Source: Collinsella sp. AF08-23
Lineage (GTDB): Bacteria; Actinomycetota; Coriobacteriia; Coriobacteriales; Coriobacteriaceae
Assembly: GCF_003479805.1 (NCBI RefSeq)
Contig: NZ_QUHV01000005.1
Coordinates: 62,001 to 126,000, forward strand
Length of the DNA stretch: 64,000 nucleotides
Direction: 5' to 3'
This document shows positions 45,673-54,874 of this stretch, in pieces (position 1 is the first letter of the stretch; each line of letters opens with the position of its first letter). The translations under genes were made by a program, and so were the position numbers. Under the pieces are notes generated by a model that worked only from the letters and a program-made list of their open reading frames with translations, was not told where the DNA came from and made no database searches.

Positions 45673-47769
45673 TCAGCGGTACAGCCGCGTCCTCCCCCGC
45701 TCGTCCACGCGCACCGCAAGACGGGCATCGGAGGCATTTCGGTCGAGCTCCACCAAAAAGCGATCGCCGCGCTTGCTCGCCAGGCGCCGGGAACACGTCG
45801 CGCATGCACCATCGCAGGGTCCCTCGGCAGTAAGTACGCAATGCTCCATGACCATCAGCGGAGTCGATCCGCTTGCGACCCGCGCAACGGGAACAGACAC
45901 ACCTGCAAGGCGGGCGGCATTCTGCACGCCGACAACATTTTCATCGGAAAGCTCCTCGGGCAACCAGATACGACGAGCGCCCAAACCCTGTAGGACGCGC
46001 GCCGTTTGTGCGTTCCACACATTGAGCGGCGGTGCGACCTCCCACGCAACTGCCGCCTCGCACGCAGCGTCGACTTGCCCGATGTTGCGACAGAGTAAGG
46101 CGTCGGCCTCGCCACGCGCAACCGCCGCGCATGCCTCGACCACGAACGGTATGTCCCCCGCTCGGCAGACCTCACCCAAATCGATGACGCCATCGAGCTC
46201 GCCTGCTTCGCGCACGGCATCCCCAGTTCCTTCCGCGGCTCCTCCCGCGGCTCTCGCCCCCTCGGCTCCTCCCGCAGCCCCGAGAGTTAACTCTCGATGA
46301 GCAAAATCGTTCATTTGCGCGCAATCGTGCCGCGAGAGTTCACTCTCGCGGACAGGTCGCCGCTCCGCCGGGGACAGATGCGGCGACTTACGGCGCGCGT
46401 GGGCGAATCGGCCTCCGTCGTCCAGACGCCCATCCCCCTCACACGGCTCCGTAAGGGCCGAGCCCAACGAGAGTTCCTCGTCTCGCACGATATCGACGGC
46501 GGCACGCGAGGCAGCAACCAGCGCAGCAGACCTAACCAGGTGAACCGCGCTGCCCACCTCGACTTTGCGCTTGCATCGCACGAACGCGCGGTCTTGGGCG
46601 CCCACGTTGGCCGGGCACGGGACGATCGGCCAGCGCTTGGGCACGTCGGCAGGGGCATTGGCACCTGGGGTCGAGCAAATCTCCAACATATCCCCGGCTG
46701 CGACCTCGCGGGTAAATCTCACCCATGCGCCCTCGTATCCGGGTTCATCTACGATGCCCACCTCAAGACCCTGGTTGATGGCGCGCTCTACGCTCATAAG
46801 CCCAGCCCCCGTCGCGGTGTGACCTCCACGCAGGTAGCCATCGGTGAATCCGCGATTGAACGACCGTGCGAGCCGTGCCTCCAACTCGTCCAGCTCGCAC
46901 TCATCGAGCTCGACCCCGGCGAGCGCGGCATCGAGCGCCTCACGATAACAGCCCACGACGTTGTACACGTAATCGGGCCCCTTCATGCGACCCTCGATCT
47001 TAAGGGACGCGACTCCGGCGCCAACCAGCGCGGAAACATGACGGATCCCCAGGTAATCACGCGGGCACAGCAGGCGGTCGCCCTGTGCGGCGGAGCGTCC
47101 GGCGCCCCTCGCCTCGGAAACGTCCCGCTCCCACGCCCCGCCCGCGAGCAGACGGCCCTCATCGTCCTCAAGCGCATAGGCCAGACGACAGGGCTGGGTG
47201 CAGTCCCCGCGGTTGGCCGAACGCCCGCGCATGAGAGCCGAATAGGAGCACGCGCCCGAATAACAGATGCAGATGGCGCCATGACAGAACGCCTCGATGG
47301 GCGTTCCCCCAGCGCAAAGACCCGCGAGCTCCGCCAAGGACAATTCGCGCGCGCACGTCACGCGTGACACTCCCAGCTCGCGCACGGCAAGGCGGACGGC
47401 ACCAACGGACTGCGCGCCCGTCTGCGTGGACAAGTGGAGCTCCACGCCGGGCAGCTCGCGATGAATGAGGTCGCACAGACCCACATCGGCGACGATCAGC
47501 GCATCGGCGCCCGCGTCAAGCGCGGCCGACGCAAGCTCCAGCGCAGAAGCGAGTTCGTCATCGTGCATGCAGACGTTCAGGGCCACATAAACACGTGAGC
47601 CATGTGCGTGGGCGAGGGCGCAGCCGCGCGAAAGCTCGGAGAGCGAGAACCCGCCGTTCGCCGCACGCGCATTAAAGGAGCCGAGCCCCACGTACACGGC
47701 ATCCGCCCCCGCCGCAATCGCCGCTCGAAACGCATCCGGCGTGCCCGCCGGAGCCAGCAACTCGACCAT
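45673..47769 (-). CDS. Peptidase U32 family protein (RNA hydroxylation type)
   Basis: 698 residues. The U32 signature EAFCHGAICICYSGACSYS and downstream GDCTQPCRLAY give the cysteine set of the RlhA/TrhP group, which hydroxylates 23S rRNA or tRNA in studied bacteria. A hydrophilic linker of about 80 residues (near 480-560) precedes a second U32-like half with LNVWNAQTARVLQGLGARRIW and a cysteine pair in GACATCSRR. Start 47769 follows GGGGAGG. It ends in TGA. Two palindromes lie in the linker coding DNA. Confidence 0.85.
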   Translation of the reverse strand: MVELLAPAGTPDAFRAAIAAGADAVYVGLGSFNARAANGGFSLSELSRGCALAHAHGSRVYVALNVCMHDDELASALELASAALDAGADALIVADVGLCDLIHRELPGVELHLSTQTGAQSVGAVRLAVRELGVSRVTCARELSLAELAGLCAGGTPIEAFCHGAICICYSGACSYSALMRGRSANRGDCTQPCRLAYALEDDEGRLLAGGAWERDVSEARGAGRSAAQGDRLLCPRDYLGIRHVSALVGAGVASLKIEGRMKGPDYVYNVVGCYREALDAALAGVELDECELDELEARLARSFNRGFTDGYLRGGHTATGAGLMSVERAINQGLEVGIVDEPGYEGAWVRFTREVAAGDMLEICSTPGANAPADVPKRWPIVPCPANVGAQDRAFVRCKRKVEVGSAVHLVRSAALVAASRAAVDIVRDEELSLGSALTEPCEGDGRLDDGGRFAHARRKSPHLSPAERRPVRESELSRHDCAQMNDFAHRELTLGAAGGAEGARAAGGAAEGTGDAVREAGELDGVIDLGEVCRAGDIPFVVEACAAVARGEADALLCRNIGQVDAACEAAVAWEVAPPLNVWNAQTARVLQGLGARRIWLPEELSDENVVGVQNAARLAGVSVPVARVASGSTPLMVMEHCVLTAEGPCDGACATCSRRLASKRGDRFLVELDRNASDARLAVRVDERGRTRLYR
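46281..46350. repeat. Two palindromes inside the U32 coding sequence
   Basis: CGAGAGTTAACTCTCG (46281-46296) is a perfect 16-nt palindrome. 34 nt later CGCGAGAGTTCACTCTCGCG (46331-46350) repeats it with longer arms. Both fall in the linker between the two protein halves, in frame. They look like a small inserted element or a paired binding site. Confidence 0.6.
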
Positions 47770-47950
47770 ACTCGATGCCTCCCCTCTCACGCGCCCCATC
47801 AACCTGTACGGCGCAATCTGAACGCTCCAACGTGTTTTTCGCATTGAGTAAGGATACCCGAGCGGACGTCTGCGCTGCTTGCGCTATCGTATGAATATCT
47901 ATGTGTTACGGCTTTTGGGCACGCGCCCACCTGTATATGGGAGGTCGTTT

Positions 47951-50161
47951 ATGGGTCATCGACAGCGCTACGCGCGCAGCCGCGCAAAAACGCACGCCGT
48001 CCCCGTCATCCTCGTCTCCGCTCTCGGCTTTTTGCTCGTGGCGGGCATCGCGTTCGGCATTGGCATGATCGGTAACGTGAACCGCTGGCTCTCCGATCTT
48101 CCCGACTACACGAATGCCGACGAGTACCTCGTGAGCGAGCCCACGCACATCCTTGACGCCGCGGGCAACGAGATCGCCGAGTTCTTTGTCCAGAACCGCG
48201 AGAGCGTCACCGCCGACCAGGTATCGCCGTGGGTTCTCCAGGGCACCGTCGACGTTGAGGACGAGCGCTTTTACGAGCATCCGGGCGTCGATATCATCGG
48301 CATCGGCCGCGCTGTGCTCGCGCAGCTCACCGGTCGCTCCGAGGGCGCCTCGACCATCACCCAGCAGCTCGTGCGTAATACCATCCTCTCGGAGGAGCAA
48401 TTCGACCAGACCATCGAGCGTAAGGTGCGCGAGGCCTACATCGCCCTCGAAATGGAAAAGATCTATTCCAAAGACGAGATCTTGATGATGTACCTCAACT
48501 GCATCTACTACGGCCACGGAGCCTACGGCATCCAAGCCGCCTCACAAACGTACCTCTCCAAAAACGCGAGTGACCTCACGCTCGCCGAAGCAGCCCTACT
48601 CATCGGCCTACCCAACTCGCCCTCATACTACGACCCCACCGTTAATCCAGACGTCGCCGTCGAGCGACGCAACAAGGTGTTGGGCAACATGCTCCGCCTG
48701 GGCACCATCACCCAAGAAGAATACGACGCCGCCGTGGCCGAGCCGCTCGCGCTCAACGTGACCGAGGTCTCCGAGTCCGGCATCAACGTCTTCTCACAGC
48801 CGTACTTTGTCGACTACGTCAAAACCCTCCTTCAAGAGGAGTTCTCGACCGACGTCCTGTTCAAAGGCGGTCTCACCGTCAAGACGACGCTCGACCCCGC
48901 GGTGCAGCAGGCCGCTGAGACCGCCGCGGTGGAGAACATCAACAAGTACCCCGCCGCCGCACGCGACGCCAAGGACCTCGACATCGGCATGACGGTCATC
49001 GACCCTAAGACCGGGTACATCAAGGCGATGGTTGGCGGGCGCGATTACAACCGCGTCGAGGACGACGGCAGCGTCCTCCACATCAACCATGCGACTTCGC
49101 GCAACCAGCCCGGCTCATCGTTCAAGACGTTCACGCTCGCCACCGCCATCGAGATGGGCATGAACCCCAACATCACGATCAACTGCAACTCGCCGCTCAC
49201 CTGGAAGATCGCCGGGCAGGCAGATTACGTGGCGCAAAACTACGGCAACCAGAGCATGGGCTACATCTCGCTCGCCCGCGCGACCGAGCTCTCGTCCAAC
49301 ACCGGCTACCTGCAGGTAGCAGAGACCATCGGCAACCAGAACATCATCGCCATGTGCAAGAAGCTTGGGCTCGACACCTCCGAGATGAACGATGTCCTGT
49401 CCATGACCCTTGGTACGGGCAGTTTCTCCACCGTTGAGATGGCATCCGCCTACGCCGTCTTCGCGAACGGTGGCTACTATCGTGAGCCCGTCGCGATCTC
49501 CGAGATCGTGGGGCGCGGCGGCAAAACCGTGTACAAGCACGAAGACGCTGGCAAGCAGGTCATTTCCGCTGGAGTGGCCGCAGCCGTGACCGATGTCCTC
49601 GAGGGCGTCATGACCAACGGCCTGGGCGCTCCTGGCAACCCGTACATGAACCAGCCCGTCGCCGGTAAGACCGGTACGGCCGGCACCGCGGACACCGCAA
49701 CCAACCTGTGGTTTGTGGGCTACACCCCGCAGTATGCCACCGCAATCTGGGTGGGCGGCTACAACGGCACCGTCGACCTCGGTTCCCTTATGGGCAACCA
49801 GATGACGCTCCCGGTGTTCAAGAGCCTGATGCAACAGATTCTGAACGGGCTTGCTCGCGAGGAGTTCCCCACCGGAGAAACACCCACCTACAAGAAGGAC
49901 TCCGAGTGGAAGTTCTCCAAGACCAACCCCAAGGGCGAAGACGAGGACGAGGAAAAGGAAGAGGAGACGACGGAGGAAACCGAACAGCAGCAGACCACGA
50001 CGCCCACGCCGGAGCAGCCGACCACGCCTCAGGAGCCCACGACGCCTACTCCGGAACCCGAGCCTGAGCCCACGCCCGAACCCGAGCCTGAGGTGCCCGA
50101 CGGCGGCACCACCGGTGGCGGTACAACGGGCGGCGGACAAACCACGACGCCAACCGCATAG
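47951..50161 (+). CDS. Class A penicillin-binding protein
   Basis: 736 residues. One membrane segment at about 16-40; glycosyltransferase motif VEDERFYEHPG at 102-112 and EGASTITQQLVRN; transpeptidase S389-x-x-K392, S448-x-N450 and K573-T-G. It polymerises and crosslinks peptidoglycan. The last 75 residues are a Glu/Thr/Pro tail (with PEPEPEP repeats) ending in Gly/Thr, probably reaching into the wall. ATG at 47951 follows GGGAGGT; earlier ATGs lack a site. Divergent from the U32 gene across 181 nt. Confidence 0.96.
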   Translation: MGHRQRYARSRAKTHAVPVILVSALGFLLVAGIAFGIGMIGNVNRWLSDLPDYTNADEYLVSEPTHILDAAGNEIAEFFVQNRESVTADQVSPWVLQGTVDVEDERFYEHPGVDIIGIGRAVLAQLTGRSEGASTITQQLVRNTILSEEQFDQTIERKVREAYIALEMEKIYSKDEILMMYLNCIYYGHGAYGIQAASQTYLSKNASDLTLAEAALLIGLPNSPSYYDPTVNPDVAVERRNKVLGNMLRLGTITQEEYDAAVAEPLALNVTEVSESGINVFSQPYFVDYVKTLLQEEFSTDVLFKGGLTVKTTLDPAVQQAAETAAVENINKYPAAARDAKDLDIGMTVIDPKTGYIKAMVGGRDYNRVEDDGSVLHINHATSRNQPGSSFKTFTLATAIEMGMNPNITINCNSPLTWKIAGQADYVAQNYGNQSMGYISLARATELSSNTGYLQVAETIGNQNIIAMCKKLGLDTSEMNDVLSMTLGTGSFSTVEMASAYAVFANGGYYREPVAISEIVGRGGKTVYKHEDAGKQVISAGVAAAVTDVLEGVMTNGLGAPGNPYMNQPVAGKTGTAGTADTATNLWFVGYTPQYATAIWVGGYNGTVDLGSLMGNQMTLPVFKSLMQQILNGLAREEFPTGETPTYKKDSEWKFSKTNPKGEDEDEEKEEETTEETEQQQTTTPTPEQPTTPQEPTTPTPEPEPEPTPEPEPEVPDGGTTGGGTTGGGQTTTPTA

Positions 50162-50174
50162 GAGACAGCCATAC

Positions 50175-50212
50175 AAAAACCCTCGTCCATAGGGACGAGG
50201 GTTTTTCTTTTT
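50175..50212 (+). terminator. Terminator of the PBP gene
   Basis: AAAAACCCTCGTCC pairs with GGACGAGGGTTTTT around ATAG, followed by CTTTTT, 13 nt past the stop. It is also a good terminator for minus-strand transcripts from argR. Confidence 0.9.
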
Positions 50213-50228
50213 GGAGTCTCATGCTCCC

Positions 50229-50324
50229 CTATCGATGCAAGCGACGCCAGTACGCCACCAGCAACAAAACAAGCACAATGGGCAACGTGATGAGTAAGGC
50301 GAACAGGAGCATATGGATTACCAT
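50229..50324 (-). CDS. Predicted 31-residue membrane peptide downstream of argR
   Basis: Reads MVIHMLLFALLITLPIVLVL and then LLVAYWRRLHR, a single hydrophobic helix of about 20 residues followed by Arg/His, the pattern of positive-inside small membrane proteins. ATG at 50324 is 5 nt past the argR TGA, so translation may be coupled; no strong ribosome site is seen. The strong hairpin at 50175-50212 follows it. The function is unknown, and a chance frame is possible. Confidence 0.5.
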   Translation of the reverse strand: MVIHMLLFALLITLPIVLVLLLVAYWRRLHR

Positions 50325-50329
50325 CGGGC

Positions 50330-50767
50330 TCACTTGCGCACGCTCCTCAGCTTGGAGATCATCGCCTCAAACGTCTCTCCGTCCAACGGCGTCTGCGTGA
50401 TGACGAGAATCGTGTCGTTTCCAGCCAGCGAGCCGAGAACATCGGGCAGCTCGGCGGCATCGATTGCCGCGGCGATGCCCAGGGCGGTACCGGGCTGCGC
50501 CTTGATGATGACGAGGTTCTCCGTGCGCTGAACGCCAACCACGAGCTCAGAGACCATACGTTGCAGATGTAGATCCTCCGCAAGGACGTACATGCCCTCG
50601 GGCAGCTTACGAAGCCCCATGTCGGCGATATCGCGCGAGACGGTCGCCTGCGTGCAATCGAACCCACGCGCTTTAAGCTCGTCCACGAGCACGCGCTGAG
50701 TGCGCACGTCCTCAGTTCGGACGATCTCTCGAATAGCATCTTGGCGGCCATTGCGTTTTTTGGCCAT
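50330..50767 (-). CDS. argR: Arginine repressor
   Basis: 145 residues. The N-terminal winged helix has IREIVRTEDVRTQRVLVDEL and CTQATVSRDIADMGLRKL; the C-terminal hexamer domain has KAQPGTALGIAAAIDAA and GNDTILVIT for arginine binding. It represses arginine genes and activates catabolism in relatives. ATG at 50767 with GGAG is chosen over one at 50779. No arginine biosynthesis gene is in the window. It ends in TGA. Confidence 0.95.
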   Translation of the reverse strand: MAKKRNGRQDAIREIVRTEDVRTQRVLVDELKARGFDCTQATVSRDIADMGLRKLPEGMYVLAEDLHLQRMVSELVVGVQRTENLVIIKAQPGTALGIAAAIDAAELPDVLGSLAGNDTILVITQTPLDGETFEAMISKLRSVRK

Positions 50768-50920
50768 GTTCTCCACCATTCCCTAGCGGTTCCCCACATT
50801 TCGAGTACAGCATACCGCCGAATCTCTTTAAAACGGATTAGCAGGCATCACGCTATCTAATTGAAACATTTTTGCATAGAACAGGCAAATGCAATCATAT
50901 ATGTGCATATTGAAGCATTT

Positions 50921-51766
50921 TTACGGGCAGGCCGTCAAAGCTCCATCGTCATATGCCACGTCCATAAAGCACAAACCACGCGCAGGAGCAGTAGGGCCCG
51001 CCGCCCGACGATCGCACGCTGTAATCACCTCTAAAACCCACTCCGGATCTCGACGACCCGCGCCGACTTCAACGAGGGTCCCAACGATCGTCCTGACCAT
51101 GGAATGCAGGAACGCATTACCCGTGATGGTAAAGGCTATGTGCTCCTCACCCAGCGCGCCCTCCCTTTCGAAGGAGACCTCAATCACGTTGCGACACGTG
51201 GGCTTGCCGATGGCGGAAGACATCTTGCAGAAGCTCTTGAAGTCATGCTCCCCCACCAAATACGAAGCGCCGCACTCCATCGCCTCGACATCCAAGGGCA
51301 GTCGATGCCACCAAGTCACCTTGCGCGTGAGCAGCGGCGGTGCGTCGCCCGTAGCTATGCGATAGGTATAGGTTCGAGCACGCGCGTCAAAGCGAGCCGA
51401 GAAGCCGGAGGAGGCATGAAACACCCTACCAAGCGCTATGTCATCGGGGAGCAAGGCCGCCATCGCGCGCATCCACCGTCGATGCTCGATGGCCAACTCA
51501 TCATGGTGTGCGGGGACGCTCACGTACTGCGCTATGGCGTGAACACCTGCATCGGTGCGACCGGCACACGTGAGGTCGATAGGACGGCGTAAAAAGGTCT
51601 CGAGCGCGCAGCGGACCTCCCCTGCGACCGTCCTAAGCCCCGGTTGCTCGGCAAACCCGGAGAAGCCGGCGCCATCGTAGCCCAGCCGAAACACCAAGGT
51701 GCCGTCGAGCACCTCCGGTTCGAAATAGGACGGCGCGCCCACGCGCATATCGTCTGTTTGGGCCAC
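50921..51766 (-). CDS. truA: tRNA pseudouridine synthase A
   Basis: 281 residues. The catalytic aspartate is Asp72 in CAGRTDAGVHA; RLGYDGAGFSGFAEQPGLRTV and NAFLHSMVRTIVGTL are family stretches. It makes pseudouridine at positions 38-40 of tRNA anticodon arms. GTG start at 51766 with AAGGAGG. It follows the ECF gene by 43 nt, the same order as in Firmicutes (rplQ-ecf-truA). Confidence 0.96.
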   Translation of the reverse strand: MAQTDDMRVGAPSYFEPEVLDGTLVFRLGYDGAGFSGFAEQPGLRTVAGEVRCALETFLRRPIDLTCAGRTDAGVHAIAQYVSVPAHHDELAIEHRRWMRAMAALLPDDIALGRVFHASSGFSARFDARARTYTYRIATGDAPPLLTRKVTWWHRLPLDVEAMECGASYLVGEHDFKSFCKMSSAIGKPTCRNVIEVSFEREGALGEEHIAFTITGNAFLHSMVRTIVGTLVEVGAGRRDPEWVLEVITACDRRAAGPTAPARGLCFMDVAYDDGALTACP

Positions 51767-51809
51767 TGAAGCCTCCTTATTGCAATCTTTCGTGCCTATG
51801 CTACCAAAA

Positions 51810-54134
51810 TCACCAACATAAACCCAGGATGGTCAAGACGAGCACGAGCGCCGCCCCCAATGCGAGCACAAGGCGATCATAAGGAGCCAATCGACGAGGA
51901 GCGGGCAGTTTCCCAGCGGCAACGGAATCATAGCAACGGGCGGACATGGCCTCGGCCAAACGATCCGCACGGCGGAACAGGCCAATCATGAGGGGCGTGA
52001 ACACCGAAGCCCACACGCCGATGCGCGAGAAGAGCGGACCGGCATCGAACTGGGCTCCGCGCGCACGCTGGGCGAGTCGAATCCGATTGAGCTCCTCACT
52101 CACGAGCGGGATGAATCGCAGTGCCACGGCGAGCACGGTGCCCAAAGGACCCACGCTCACACCAAAACGGGCCAGGGGGCTCAACAGGCGCACGCAGGCA
52201 TCACTCAGCTGAGTCGCGGTCGTCGACGAGGCAACAACGAGTGAGAAGCCCACGAGTAACAAGATGCGCGTTATAGCCATGAGTCCCCGCAAGCCTCCCG
52301 CCGGGCTGAGACCAATCGCGCCAACCAACTCCACCGTTCCCCGGCCATCGCACGACACCAGGTTCGCAACGAGCGTGAACGCGAGGATGACGGCAACGGG
52401 TCGTATGCCGCGCAGCACACGGCCCAACCGCATGCGCGACGACGCGAGGCAGCCGAACAGGATCAGCAGCCAAACAACGAGCATGGCCGGCACTCCGGCA
52501 GAAAAGACCCCAGCCGTCGCAAGCAACAGAAGCACGATTTTCACACGGGCATCGAGGCGTGCAACGGGTGTCCCGGGAACATACTCACCAAAAACCGTGC
52601 CAAACGCTTGAGGCCCCCTCGACGCATGACCCATGGCAGAGTCACCCGCAAACGGCTGTAAAGAGGCATCTGAGGGGCCTTCAGGCGCGCGGGCTGCATG
52701 TAGGGACCCATTTGACAACATGAGCTCGCGTGTCGCAAAGGGACGCCACTCATCGACATCATGCGTAATCACCAAAACCGACCGGCCCTCCGCGGCAAGA
52801 TCCGTCACGAAACGGTGCGCGAATGCCCTGCCCCGCGCATCAAGGGCGGCGCTCGGCTCATCGAGCACGTATACGGACGCATCGAGCGAAAGCACCGATG
52901 CAAGCGCAACGCGGCGAGCCTGCCCCCCGGAAAGCTCAAAAGGAGAGGCATCGGCAAGCTTCCGATCGAGCCCTACGGCATCGATGGCCTTAAAGACCCG
53001 ACGATCGACCTCGTCCTCACTGAGCGAAAGGTTGCGCGGAGCATAGGCGACTTCGTCGTAGACCGTCTCGAGGAAAAACTGCGCTTCTGGCTGCTGGAAC
53101 GACAGCCCGACAGTGCCGGGAACTGGATGCACCGGGGAAGCAGGGGCAACATCTGCGACGGAGGAGTTGTCCGCGCAGGTGTGAAGGCGAATGGAGCCCG
53201 CATCAGGCGAGACCAATCCCGCGACAAGCGAGGCAAGCGTCGACTTGCCGGCACCCGATGCGCCCGTGAGCAACACCACCTCGCCGGCGTGCAGCGAAAA
53301 CGAAATGTCCTTGAGGACGGCACGATCGCCATAGCTAAACGAGACACCCTCCACCTCAAGGATCGGCGCATCGCACGGCGTGGCAACAGCTCGGCACCTG
53401 GCAGCCTCCCGACCCGTGCAAGAGCCAAAGGAATGTTGCACAGCCTGAGGGCCGGAAGACGCGCGACAAGCAGACTCGGAGGCGCCTAGAGCTCCGTTGA
53501 TGGAGGCAACATCCACGATGCGGTCTGCAAGAGCGATCTCAAGCGGGTCGTGCGTAATGAGAGCGACGCCGATGCCGTCTTCATGGACAAGAGTGCGAAA
53601 GAGCGTACGGAGTGATTCGCGGACCGCCGGATCGAGCTGCGCGGTAGGCTCATCAAGCACAAGATATCGAGGAGTCATGGCGAGCACACCGGCAAGGGCG
53701 ATGCGTTGCTGCTCTCCGCCGGAAAGTGCCGTCGTAACGCGATCCTGGAACCCTGATAACCCTACACGGCGAAGTGCACAGTCGACACGCTGAGACACCT
53801 CTTCTTCCGACAGGCCAAGATTACGGGGCCCAAAGGCAATCTCGTCAAATACGAGGGAGGAAACGATTTGATCAACGGGATCCTGGCACACACGGCCAAC
53901 AAGCGACCGAACCATGAGGCGTTCACGTTCGTTAGCAGAGGGGTCGTGACCATCGACAACCACACAGCCATCGTCAACCAGCTGCGCCGCGCACAACACA
54001 CGACCAAGGGTGGACTTTCCGCACCCGTTATCTCCCGTTAGGGCAACAATCTCACCCGGAGCAAGGGAGAATGAGCAACCAGACAGGACTTCAGCCCCAT
54101 CCAACACCACGCCAACATCCTTCACTTCAAGCAC
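51810..54134 (-). CDS. Fused ECF transporter module: EcfA-EcfA'-EcfT in one chain
   Basis: 774 residues. ATPase 1 (about 1-215) has GDNGCGKST, ALSGGEQQR and LVLDEPTAQLD; ATPase 2 (about 255-490) has GASGAGKST, LSGGQARR and YVLDEPSAALD; the last 220 residues are a membrane EcfT with QRARGAQ and RADRLAEAMSARCY coupling helices. It powers vitamin or metal S-components, none of which is in the window. GTG at 54134 has AAAGGGGG; a longer frame would read into the palindrome. Between rplQ and truA. It ends in TGA. Confidence 0.94.
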   Translation of the reverse strand: MLEVKDVGVVLDGAEVLSGCSFSLAPGEIVALTGDNGCGKSTLGRVLCAAQLVDDGCVVVDGHDPSANERERLMVRSLVGRVCQDPVDQIVSSLVFDEIAFGPRNLGLSEEEVSQRVDCALRRVGLSGFQDRVTTALSGGEQQRIALAGVLAMTPRYLVLDEPTAQLDPAVRESLRTLFRTLVHEDGIGVALITHDPLEIALADRIVDVASINGALGASESACRASSGPQAVQHSFGSCTGREAARCRAVATPCDAPILEVEGVSFSYGDRAVLKDISFSLHAGEVVLLTGASGAGKSTLASLVAGLVSPDAGSIRLHTCADNSSVADVAPASPVHPVPGTVGLSFQQPEAQFFLETVYDEVAYAPRNLSLSEDEVDRRVFKAIDAVGLDRKLADASPFELSGGQARRVALASVLSLDASVYVLDEPSAALDARGRAFAHRFVTDLAAEGRSVLVITHDVDEWRPFATRELMLSNGSLHAARAPEGPSDASLQPFAGDSAMGHASRGPQAFGTVFGEYVPGTPVARLDARVKIVLLLLATAGVFSAGVPAMLVVWLLILFGCLASSRMRLGRVLRGIRPVAVILAFTLVANLVSCDGRGTVELVGAIGLSPAGGLRGLMAITRILLLVGFSLVVASSTTATQLSDACVRLLSPLARFGVSVGPLGTVLAVALRFIPLVSEELNRIRLAQRARGAQFDAGPLFSRIGVWASVFTPLMIGLFRRADRLAEAMSARCYDSVAAGKLPAPRRLAPYDRLVLALGAALVLVLTILGLCW

Positions 54135-54160
54135 GTTCTCGCCCCCTTTCTCTTGTTTTG

Positions 54161-54288
54161 CCTGGGCGACTGGCGGCGGGCAGTTCACTCAATGCGAGTT
54201 CCGCACGAGCCGAAGGGCCCAGTGGGCCCTTCGTGCGAGCCAGGACTGCCCGAACAGGGAGTGAACTGCCCGCCGCCAGTCGCCCAGG
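54161..54288 (-). repeat. Family A palindromic element, copy 4
   Basis: Outer arms 54161-54190 and 54259-54288 (GGGCGACTGGCGGCGGGCAG core) are perfect over 30 nt. The minus strand inner left flank is CTGTTCGGGCAGTCCTGGCT, right flank GGCTCGTGCGGAACTCGCA; the tip pairs CGAAGGGCCC (54211-54220) with GGGCCCTTCG (54224-54233). Short T runs precede and A runs follow on both strands, the opposite of an intrinsic terminator. It separates rplQ from the ECF gene. Confidence 0.85.
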
Positions 54289-54349
54289 TAAAACAAAAAG
54301 GGGCACGCGAACGTACCCCTCTTCAATGTGATGCACGAGCAGCTACGTG

Positions 54350-54847
54350 CTACTCAGCGGTCTCCTCGACAGCGGCCTCGGTCTCGACGACCTCAGCAGC
54401 CTCCTCGACGGCCTCGTCCTTCTTGACGACCTTAGGAGCAGCGGCCTTCTTAGCCGGAGCAGCCTTCTTCGCCTTAGGGGTGCAAGGCTCGGAGACGATC
54501 TCGATGATGACCATCTCAGCGCAATCGCCCTTGCGCGGACCGAGCTTCATGATGCGGGTGTAACCACCATTGCGGTCGGCCCACATACCCTGAGCGGCCT
54601 TGTCGAAAATCTCAGCAACGAGATTCTTATCACCGAGCTTGGCGATGGCGAGACGACGAGAGTGCAGGTCGCCCTTCTTGGCCCAGGTGATGATCGGCTC
54701 AGCATAGGAACGCAGGGCCTTGGCGCGCGTCTCGGTGGTCTTGATGCGATCGTTCTCGAAGAGCGCCTTGGCAAGGCTCTTCTTCATGGCCTTGGTGTGG
54801 CTGGCGTCGGTGCCGAGCTTCAGGCCTTTCTTCTTATTGTGACGCAT
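54350..54847 (-). CDS. rplQ: Ribosomal protein bL17 with Ala/Glu tail
   Basis: 165 residues; the ribosomal body is 1-120 (GLKLGTDASHTKAMKKSLAK, ENDRIKTTETRAKALRSYAE). Residues 121-165 are a tail, first Lys/Ala/Pro and then acidic, ending VEETAE, much like the end of bL31 here. ATG at 54847 with GAGGAG. Last ribosomal gene of the alpha operon; rpoA stops 27 nt upstream. Confidence 0.96.
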   Translation of the reverse strand: MRHNKKKGLKLGTDASHTKAMKKSLAKALFENDRIKTTETRAKALRSYAEPIITWAKKGDLHSRRLAIAKLGDKNLVAEIFDKAAQGMWADRNGGYTRIMKLGPRKGDCAEMVIIEIVSEPCTPKAKKAAPAKKAAAPKVVKKDEAVEEAAEVVETEAAVEETAE

Positions 54848-54874
54848 GGTCTAGTTCTCCTCTATACCTAGGGT

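Noticed and set aside
54135..54188. Upstream start extending the ECF protein into the palindrome
   Set aside because: The GTG at 54188 lies in the outer arm and has no ribosome site, while the GTG at 54134 has AAAGGGGG at 7 nt.
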